A DNA stretch of 64,000 bases from Kitasatospora sp044457565. GTDB lineage: Bacteria > Actinomycetota > Actinomycetes > Streptomycetales > Streptomycetaceae. Position numbers and translations under genes: made by a program. This document shows positions 58,564-64,000 of this stretch, piece after piece. A model generated the notes under the pieces. That model saw only the letters and a list, made by a program, of their open reading frames with translations. It made no database searches and was not told the origin of the DNA. Within the stretch, counting starts at the first letter, position 1, and each line of letters starts with the position of its first letter. The DNA lies in the NCBI RefSeq assembly GCF_044457565.1, contig NZ_JBITGZ010000015.1, forward strand, positions 124,001 through 188,000, read 5' to 3'.

Positions 58564-59622
58564 TCACGGGCGCCCCATGTGGGTCGGGTAGTAGCCGCTG
58601 CTGAGAGTGGAGATCCGGATGTTGGTGCCGGGCCGGGCCGCCTCCACGTACTGGTTCCCACCGAGGTAGATCGCCACGTGGTGGATGCCCCGGGCGCTCC
58701 CGTCGTCGGACCAGAACAGCAGGTCACCGCGCTGGAGCTGGCTCGACTTGACCGGGGTGGTGGCGTCGTACTGGTCGTTGGCGACGCGCGGGAGCTCGAT
58801 GCCGGCCCGGCGGAACGCCTGCTGGACCAGGCCCGAGCAGTCGTACCCGTTGGGGCCGTTGCCCGCCGTCACGAAGGGCTTGCCCAGCTGGGCGAGCGCG
58901 AAGGCGACTGCCACCTCCCGGTCACCGCTGTCCCCGGAGGGCGCGTCGGCCGCGTCGGAGGACGCCCCGGACGACCCGGAGGACGTGCCCGTGGACGAGC
59001 CGCCGGAGGCACCACCCGTGCGCTGGAGGTAGATGTCCTCGTGGGTGGTCCAGCGCCACTCGCCCTTGCTGTTCTTGAACCAGTACCGCGAACCGTCCCA
59101 CCCCTGCGTGATGCCACCGGACGCGGTGTTGGTCACCGCCGGCGTGGACGCGCCGCTGGAGCTACCGCCGGTGCGCTGGAGGTAGACGTCCTCGTGCGTG
59201 GTCCAGCGCCACTCGCCCTTGCTGTTCCTGAACCAGTACCGCGAACCGTCCCACCCCTGCGTGATGCCACCGGACGAGGCGGATGCCGCGGGGGTGGCGG
59301 AGGCGGTGGTCGCGCCGCCCGTCCGCTCCTGGTAGACGCTCAGGTGGGTGGTCCAGCGCCACTCGCCGCTGTTGTTCTGGAACCAGTACCGCGAACCGTC
59401 CCAGCCGGCGTGGCTGGGCGCGGTCTCCGCGCCGGCACTCGTGACGCTCGTGCCCAGCCCGATCACGCCCGCGCCGACCGCGATCACGGCCGCCAGACCT
59501 ATGCTGCGGCAGACCCGGCCGGTACGGGACGGGCGGGCGGGCAGCGCTCGCGCAGCGGTGGCGGTGGACTCGTTCGGGGCGGTGGTGGAGGCGCCGGGAG
59601 CGCCGGCGTTGACGGAGTTCAT
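58564..59622 (-). CDS. Secreted NlpC/P60 hydrolase with three repeats
   Basis: A 352-residue protein. A signal peptide or anchor (about 40-66) is followed by three about 31-residue repeats (72-102, 122-152, 173-203) with the core GWDGSRYWFxNSxGEWRWTT, then a Ser/Gly/Ala linker and a C-terminal NlpC/P60 (C40) peptidase: catalytic Cys262 in NGYDCSGLVQQAF, His315 in IHHVAIYLG, and a third polar residue downstream. It cleaves peptidoglycan stem peptides outside the cell. AAAGGAC precedes ATG 59622. Confidence 0.92.
   Translation of the reverse strand: MNSVNAGAPGASTTAPNESTATAARALPARPSRTGRVCRSIGLAAVIAVGAGVIGLGTSVTSAGAETAPSHAGWDGSRYWFQNNSGEWRWTTHLSVYQERTGGATTASATPAASASSGGITQGWDGSRYWFRNSKGEWRWTTHEDVYLQRTGGSSSGASTPAVTNTASGGITQGWDGSRYWFKNSKGEWRWTTHEDIYLQRTGGASGGSSTGTSSGSSGASSDAADAPSGDSGDREVAVAFALAQLGKPFVTAGNGPNGYDCSGLVQQAFRRAGIELPRVANDQYDATTPVKSSQLQRGDLLFWSDDGSARGIHHVAIYLGGNQYVEAARPGTNIRISTLSSGYYPTHMGRP
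59019..59273. repeat. Duplicated 100-bp repeat unit inside the C40 gene
   Basis: Bases about 59020-59120 and 59173-59273 are almost identical (153-bp period) and encode the second and third 31-residue repeats. The first repeat is more divergent at DNA level. Confidence 0.85.
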
Positions 59623-59880
59623 CTCTGTGCTGTCCTTTCGCGCGCCGGGCCTGGTGGCCACGACGGCTCTGCGATGGTTTGGCTGTCCCGGGGGGCGGCG
59701 CGCCTCGGCCTCCGGCCACAGGGCCGGAAACCGCAGTGCTCTGGGTTCCCGTCGCATCGGTGCGGTGGCCGGGGAGCGGCCGGTGGCACCTCTGACGACC
59801 CGGGATATTCAGTTCCGGATGTCACGTTAGGCACGCACTCGGGCACGGCGCGTGGTGGAGTCCGCCAATGGGAGGAGCAC

Positions 59881-59915
59881 CCTCGGTGAGCGGCAGTCAG
59901 CTGACGGCACCGAGG
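59881..59915. repeat. Inverted repeat with palindromic core
   Basis: CCTCGGTG (59881-59888) and CACCGAGG (59908-59915) frame the perfect palindrome GTCAGCTGAC (59896-59905). A possible operator or leader hairpin for the C40 gene. Confidence 0.55.
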
Positions 59916-59942
59916 TTCGAGACTCCGTCAGAACAGCCGGAG

Positions 59943-59980
59943 AACGGCCGGGCAACGGCCGGCCAACGGCCCGCAGAACG
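59943..59980. repeat. Direct repeats AACGGCC at 11-bp intervals
   Basis: AACGGCC starts at 59943, 59954 and 59965, with AACGG again at 59977. The 11-bp spacing puts the copies on the same DNA face, like binding sites of SARP or similar regulators. Confidence 0.6.
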
Positions 59981-60118
59981 GTGGGCGCACGGAGAGGCAG
60001 GTCAGGGGCGGGGACGAAGGTGGACACGCCCGGGATGTCGGCGGGCGGAATGTGACGGATCCCCAGCCATCGGGGCGAAGGCCCGACCAGGTGCCCGCCG
60101 ACCTCTCCTACCGGTCCG

Positions 60119-61669
60119 TCAGGCCGAGCCGGGAGCAGCGGGCCGGCCGCCGCCCGGGTGACCGGAGGCGCCCGCGGCCTGCTCCTGGACCAGCTGCTTC
60201 TTCAGCACCTTGCCCATCGCGTTCCTCGGCAGCTCCGGGACCAGCACCACCCGGCGGGGCCGCTTGTGGGCGGAGAGCCGCTCGGCGACGAATGCGGTGA
60301 GCTGGTCCCCCGTCACGGCGCCGTCCGGGATCACGTACGCGACCACGGCCTGGCCGAGGTCGTCGTCCGGGGCGCCGACCACGGCGGCGTCTGCCACCGC
60401 CGGGTGGTCCCGCAGCGCGGCCTCGACCTCGCCCGCGCCGATCCGGTAGCCGCCGCTCTTGATCAGGTCGACGGAGGCGCGTCCGACGATCCGGTGGAAG
60501 CCGTCCGCGCCGATCACCGCGACGTCGCCGGTACGGAACCAGCCGTCGGCCGTCCAGGACTCGGCGTCGGCGTCCGGCCGGTTGAGGTACCCGGCGAACA
60601 GCGTCGGCCCGGTGACCTGGAGCTCGCCGACCGTCTCGCCGTCCGCGGGCACCGACGAGCCGTCCTCGGCGACCAGCCGGGTCCGTACGCCCTCCAGCGG
60701 CAGGCCGACGCTGCCGGGGCGGCGCTCGCCGTCCGCCCGGGTGCTGACGGTGATCAGCGACTCGGTCATCCCGTACCGCTCGATCGGCGCGTGGCCGGTG
60801 AGCTGCGCGAGCCGGCGGAAGACGGGTACGGGCAGCGGGGCGCTGCCGGAGACCAGCAGGCGGGCCGTGCTCAGCCGCCTGGCGGACGACTCGTCGGCGG
60901 CCACGCGGGACCAGACGGTCGGGACGCCGAAGTACAGGCTCCCGCCCGCCCGCGCGTAGCCGGCGGGCGTGGGGCGCCCGGTGTGCACCAGGCGGCTGCC
61001 GGTCCGCAGCGCGCCGAGCACGCCGAGCACCAAACCGTGGACGTGGAAGAGCGGCAGTCCGTGTACCAGGGTGTCCTCGGCGGTCCACTGCCAGGCCTGC
61101 GCGAGTGCGTCGAGGTCGGCGGCGACGGCGGCGCGCTGGAGGACGGCGCCCTTGGGCGCACCGGTGGTGCCGGAGGTGTAGAGGATGAACGCGGTGGCCG
61201 CGGGGTCCGGTTCGGCGTAGCTCGTGGCGGACCGCTGCGCGACGTCGACCGGCAGCGCCTCGATACCGGGTGCCGAGCCGATTCCACCGGCCGAGCCGAT
61301 GCCGCCGGCCGGCCCCGCACCGCCACCGGCCAGGACACCACCCGCCCGAACCCCCTCCGGCGGGGTCTCGCCCACGCCGAGGGCCAGCAGCGCGGCGCCG
61401 GAGTCGCGCAGGATGTGTTCGCGCTCCTTGGGCCCCGAGTCCGGCGGCAGCGGCACCACAGGTACACCGGCCAGCAGAGCGCCGACGACGGCCACGACGG
61501 TCTGCACGGTGGGCCGGGCGAGCACCGCGAGCGCGGGGGCGCCAGCGACCCGGTCGGCGACCGCCGTCGCCGCGCCCAGCAGCTCTTCGCGCGAGAGCGC
61601 GGTGCCGTCGATCCGCAGTGCGTCGCCGTCGTCGCCGAATCCGCCCTGAAGCGCCGTCAACAGGCTCAT
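60119..61669 (-). CDS. Acyl-CoA synthetase (AMP-forming)
   Basis: A 516-residue ANL-family enzyme. The AMP-binding motif FILYTSGTTGAPKGAVLQ is near 160, then VHGLPLFHVHGLVLGVL, RYGMTESLITVSTR (A5), TADGWFRTGDVAVIGADGFHRIVGRASVDLIKSGGYRIGAGEVEAAL (A7-A8) and the catalytic Lys in RNAMGKVLKKQL (A10). It activates a carboxylic acid to an acyl-CoA. A Gly/Ala-rich insert is present near 110-140. The gene is followed upstream by the electron-transfer flavoprotein genes, consistent with acyl-CoA metabolism. Confidence 0.93.
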   Translation of the reverse strand: MSLLTALQGGFGDDGDALRIDGTALSREELLGAATAVADRVAGAPALAVLARPTVQTVVAVVGALLAGVPVVPLPPDSGPKEREHILRDSGAALLALGVGETPPEGVRAGGVLAGGGAGPAGGIGSAGGIGSAPGIEALPVDVAQRSATSYAEPDPAATAFILYTSGTTGAPKGAVLQRAAVAADLDALAQAWQWTAEDTLVHGLPLFHVHGLVLGVLGALRTGSRLVHTGRPTPAGYARAGGSLYFGVPTVWSRVAADESSARRLSTARLLVSGSAPLPVPVFRRLAQLTGHAPIERYGMTESLITVSTRADGERRPGSVGLPLEGVRTRLVAEDGSSVPADGETVGELQVTGPTLFAGYLNRPDADAESWTADGWFRTGDVAVIGADGFHRIVGRASVDLIKSGGYRIGAGEVEAALRDHPAVADAAVVGAPDDDLGQAVVAYVIPDGAVTGDQLTAFVAERLSAHKRPRRVVLVPELPRNAMGKVLKKQLVQEQAAGASGHPGGGRPAAPGSA

Positions 61670-61797
61670 GTGCCCTCCACCTCGGTCCTGCGGCCCTCTC
61701 GTGCGGCCGACTCTACGGTGCCGCGTGCGGCAGCCCCCGCGCGCCCCGCGCGCCCCACGCGCGCCGTCCTGCCCACGCTCCCCGCGCCGCGGAACGC

Positions 61798-61835
61798 CGA
61801 AGGGTGCGGCGCCCCGGCGGGCACCGCACCCTTCG
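61798..61835 (-). terminator. Terminator of the etf operon
   Basis: CGAAGGGTGCGG and its exact 12-base complement, with an inner GCCC/GGGC extension, 13 bases past the etfA stop. Confidence 0.87.
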
Positions 61836-61848
61836 AAACCGACCCGGG

Positions 61849-62811
61849 TCAGCCCTTGCGGGACTTGACCTCGGCGGTCAGCTGCGGCAGGACGGTGAAG
61901 AGGTCACCGACCACGCCGTAGTCCACCAGCTCGAAGATCGGGGCCTCGGGGTCCTTGTTGACGGCCACGATGGTCTTCGAGGTCTGCATGCCGGCCCGGT
62001 GCTGGATCGCGCCGGAGATGCCCGCCGCGACGTACAGCTGCGGCGAGACCTGCTTGCCGGTCTGGCCGACCTGGTTGCTGTGCGGGTACCAGCCGGCGTC
62101 CACCGCGGCACGCGAGGCGCCGACGGCCGCACCGAGCGCGTCCGCGAGCTCCTCGACGACGCCGAAGCCCTCGGCGGCACCGACGCCACGGCCGCCGGAG
62201 ACGACGATCGCGGCCTCGGTCAGCTCCGGGCGGCCGGAGGAGACGCGCGCGGTGCGGGCGACGACCTTCGCGGCGTTGCCGGTGAAGGCGACGGTGACGT
62301 TCTCCACGGCGCCGGCGGCCGGGGCGGCCTCCGGAGCAGCGGAGTTCGGCTTGACGGTGATGACCGGGGTGCCGTGCGACACCTTGGACTTCACCTGGAA
62401 GGACGCGGCGAACACCGACTGGGTGGCGACCGGACCGCCGTCGCCGGCCTCCAGGTCGACGGCGTCGGTGATGATGCCGGAGCCGAGGCGCAGCGCCACG
62501 CGGGCCGCGACCTCCTTGCCCTCACCCGAAGAGGTGACGAGCACCGCGGCGGCGTCGGCGGCCTTGGCGATCTGGGCCAGCGCGTCGACCTTGGGGACGA
62601 CCAGCTGGTCGGCGAACTCGGCGCCGTCGGCGACGTACACCTTGGCGGCGCCGAACTCGGCGGCCTTGGCGGCGATGTCGGCGGCGGCGGAACCGGCACC
62701 GAGGACGACCGCCGAGGGCTCGCCGATACGGCGGGCCAGGGTCAGCAGTTCGAGGGCCGGCTTGCGGACCACACCGTCGGCGTGGTCGACGAGGACGAGA
62801 ATCTCACCCAT
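61849..62811 (-). CDS. etfA: Electron transfer flavoprotein, alpha subunit
   Basis: A 320-residue protein. The N-terminal domain (VLVDHADGVVRKPALELLTLAR) is followed by the FAD-binding C-terminal half: VVSGGRGVGAAEGF, GASRAAVDAGWYPHSNQVGQTGKQVSPQLYVAAGISGAIQH and VAVNKDPEAPIFELVDYGVVGDL. With EtfB it passes electrons from acyl-CoA dehydrogenases to the quinone pool. AGGAGA precedes the ATG. The 60-bp gap to etfB holds a small hairpin. Confidence 0.97.
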   Translation of the reverse strand: MGEILVLVDHADGVVRKPALELLTLARRIGEPSAVVLGAGSAAADIAAKAAEFGAAKVYVADGAEFADQLVVPKVDALAQIAKAADAAAVLVTSSGEGKEVAARVALRLGSGIITDAVDLEAGDGGPVATQSVFAASFQVKSKVSHGTPVITVKPNSAAPEAAPAAGAVENVTVAFTGNAAKVVARTARVSSGRPELTEAAIVVSGGRGVGAAEGFGVVEELADALGAAVGASRAAVDAGWYPHSNQVGQTGKQVSPQLYVAAGISGAIQHRAGMQTSKTIVAVNKDPEAPIFELVDYGVVGDLFTVLPQLTAEVKSRKG

Positions 62812-62834
62812 TGCTCAATGTCTCCTGTTGCTCC

Positions 62835-62857
62835 TGACTGCCCTTCGAAGGCAGTCA
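62835..62857 (-). promoter_or_regulatory. Hairpin in the etfB-etfA gap
   Basis: TGACTGCC and GGCAGTCA, perfect eight-base arms around a seven-base loop. It may stabilise or punctuate the etfBA mRNA to set the subunit ratio. Confidence 0.5.
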
Positions 62858-62871
62858 CCACGTCGAACGGG

Positions 62872-63657
62872 TCAGATGAACTTCTGCTCGGCGAGGTAGC
62901 CGGCGAGCGCCTTGCCACCCTCGCCCTCGTCCTTGACGATCGTGCCGGCGGTGCGGGCCGGGCGGGCTGCGACGACCTCGACGGCCGTCCAGGCGCCGGC
63001 CAGGCCGACCTCGTCCGCCTCGATGCCCAGGTCGTCCAGGTCGTACTCCTGAACGGGCTTCTTCTTGGCGGCCATGATGCCCTTGAAGGACGGGTAGCGA
63101 GCCTCACCCGACTGGTCGGTGACCGAGATCACCGCGGGGAGCTCGGCCTCCAGCTGCTCGGTGGCGGCGTCACCGTCCCGGCGGCCCTTGACGGTGGTGC
63201 CCTCGACGGTGACCTCGGAGAGCAGGGTGACCTGCGGGACACCCAGGCGCTCGGCCAGCAGGGCCGGCAGCACACCCATGGTGCCGTCGGTCGAGGCCAT
63301 ACCGCCGACGACCAGGTCGAACCCGGTCTTCTCCAGCGCCTTGGCGATGATCGCCGAGGTGCCGATGACGTCGGTGCCGTGGATGTCGTCGTCGTTGACG
63401 TGGACAGCCTTGTCGGCGCCCATCGACAGCGCCTTGCGCAGGGCGTCCTTGGCGTCGTCCGGGCCGACGGTCAGGACGGTCACCTCGGCGTCGCCGTGCG
63501 CCTCGGCGATCCGGAGCGCCTGCTCCACGCCGTACTCGTCCAGCTCCGACAGCAGGCCGTCGACGGCCTCCCGGTCGGTGGTGTGGTCGTCCGCGAAGCG
63601 ACGGTCACCGGTCGCGTCGGGCACGTACTTCACACAGACAACGATCCTCAAGCTCAC
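62872..63657 (-). CDS. etfB: Electron transfer flavoprotein, beta subunit
   Basis: A 261-residue protein. It opens LRIVVCVKYVPDATGDRRF and contains DEYGVEQALRIAEAHGDAEVTVLTVGPDDAKDALRKALSMGADKAV, GGMASTDGTMGVLPALLAERLGVPQVTL and PSFKGIMAAKKKP, the EtfB AMP-binding pattern. GTG 63657 follows AGGAGACAGGCC; a longer frame exists upstream but is not needed. It is the first gene of the etfBA operon. Two palindromic sites lie upstream. Confidence 0.97.
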   Translation of the reverse strand: MSLRIVVCVKYVPDATGDRRFADDHTTDREAVDGLLSELDEYGVEQALRIAEAHGDAEVTVLTVGPDDAKDALRKALSMGADKAVHVNDDDIHGTDVIGTSAIIAKALEKTGFDLVVGGMASTDGTMGVLPALLAERLGVPQVTLLSEVTVEGTTVKGRRDGDAATEQLEAELPAVISVTDQSGEARYPSFKGIMAAKKKPVQEYDLDDLGIEADEVGLAGAWTAVEVVAARPARTAGTIVKDEGEGGKALAGYLAEQKFI

Positions 63658-63775
63658 GGCCTGTCTCCTGTACTGGTCTCGTCCGGCGGCTGCGGCTGTG
63701 CAAGTGGGCGCGAACACGCCACGCGCCTCACTCCGGGCAGCGTATTTCCCGTGCCCGTCCGGAACTTCCTGGCAG

Positions 63776-63821
63776 CATACTCGCCAGTAGCTTAGCCGTC
63801 ACTACTGGCCAGTAGCTTAGC
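63776..63821 (-). promoter_or_regulatory. etfBA promoter with two palindromic operators
   Basis: CTACTGGCCAGTAG (63802-63815) is a perfect 14-bp palindrome, and ATACTCGCCAGTAG (63776-63789) is a two-mismatch copy 26 bp away; the direct repeat CCAGTAGCTTAGC (63784 and 63809) joins them. On the minus strand GTGACG and TATGCT are plausible -35 and -10 boxes that overlap the downstream site. The core matches the LLM-gene operator at 11109. Confidence 0.75.
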
Positions 63822-63985
63822 GCTGCCGGACCCCGGCCGAGCGCCCCGAGTACGTCCTGAGCACCGGAAAACACCGGGCGGGACGAGCTGCGGGACGGCT
63901 GCACTGCCGTCTGCGCCCATCCTGCCCCAGGCCGGGCCCAACACCACCTGACTGGGCGGCACATCCGCTGTGAGATTCACCGGTC

Positions 63986-63991
63986 TTGACA
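63986..63991 (+). promoter_or_regulatory. Possible -35 at the window edge
   Basis: TTGACA near the right end; its -10 would fall outside the window, so a gene may begin just beyond. Confidence 0.25.
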
Positions 63992-64000
63992 AGGTGACCT

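Larger units (their letters stand above)
59623..60118. other. Intergenic region, 496 bp
   Basis: The upstream region of the C40 gene, beyond which the stop of the acyl-CoA synthetase gene lies on the same strand. It contains a hairpin (59881-59915) and 11-bp direct repeats (59943-59980). I looked for a c-di-AMP (ydaO) riboswitch, common before such hydrolases, and found no matching core. Confidence 0.5.

Noticed and set aside
59623..59880. c-di-AMP (ydaO) riboswitch before the NlpC/P60 gene
   Set aside because: Such riboswitches are common before wall hydrolases in Streptomyces, but the conserved GGGGUGAAUC-type and CAGCUAACC-type cores are not found.
1..64000. CRISPR arrays, insertion sequences and prophage
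   Set aside because: No regularly spaced repeats, transposase, integrase or phage structural genes are seen.

Overview
The window is high-GC DNA with strong third-position GC in its coding frames. It carries mycothiol ligase (mshC), F420-type oxidoreductases, a cobalamin cluster, PAC2 and DUF3090 proteins, and two chaplins. Chaplins are surface amyloid proteins of sporulating, filamentous actinomycetes, so the source is a Streptomyces or close relative such as Kitasatospora. The left third looks like conserved chromosome core: the order PAC2, mshC, kinase-like protein, DUF3090, phosphatase, CorA, LLM oxidoreductase, aldo-keto reductase, chaplins, M20 peptidase resembles, from memory, the SCO1662-SCO1676 neighbourhood of S. 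coelicolor. I found no rRNA, CRISPR array, insertion sequence, prophage or biosynthetic megagene.

Layout. 1-4.9 kb: the 3' part of a TIM-barrel glycoside-hydrolase-like gene, a TetR/DUF1304 operon with paired operators, an SRPBCC protein, a secreted SGNH esterase and a PAC2 protein. 5.0-8.8 kb: mshC and a three-gene conserved actinobacterial unit. 8.9-15.8 kb: CorA, an LLM oxidoreductase, an aldo-keto reductase, a RecD2-like protein that has lost its ATPase motifs, and two uncharacterised proteins. 16-19.8 kb: a long sortase-anchored chaplin and a short chaplin, an M20 peptidase, tRNA-Leu(GAG) and a SHOCT membrane protein. 20-29.9 kb: a large LuxR (LAL) regulator, small proteins (one apparently frameshifted), a VOC protein, a saccharopine-dehydrogenase-like enzyme with an amino-acid permease, a cystathionine beta-synthase and a small secreted protein.

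29.9-38.5 kb: a two-gene signalling operon (an FHA/winged-helix protein, then a Ser/Thr kinase fused through one membrane segment to a lytic-transglycosylase-like domain), a PadR-controlled FtsX-type ABC exporter with a visible operator, and glyA, whose leader matches the ZTP (pfl) riboswitch. 38.5-44.5 kb: a TetR/AurF-like diiron oxygenase pair, another TetR with a VOC protein, an EamA transporter, a gamma-glutamylcyclotransferase-like protein and a catalase. 44.7-47.7 kb: cobL, cobM and cobK, the middle steps of the corrin pathway. 47.7-59.6 kb: an acyltransferase, a decayed maleylpyruvate-isomerase-like pseudogene, an enoyl-CoA hydratase, an ATP-grasp protein, an MFS transporter divergent from an ArsR-type regulator with a perfect operator between them, a geranylgeranyl-reductase-like flavoenzyme, a DUF4184 protein, a P-loop kinase/Nudix fusion, an ROK kinase and an NlpC/P60 hydrolase with three near-identical repeats. 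60.1-63.7 kb: acyl-CoA synthetase, etfA and etfB.

The most useful non-coding signals are a 14-16 bp palindrome shared by the etfBA and LLM-oxidoreductase promoters (suggesting one TetR-type regulon), the ZTP riboswitch, several regulator-specific dyads, and long perfect hairpins at most convergent gene ends. The kinase-transglycosylase/FHA operon is the best candidate for an incompletely described system. Gene calls come from reading translated frames, motifs and ribosome-binding sites; no database search was run.
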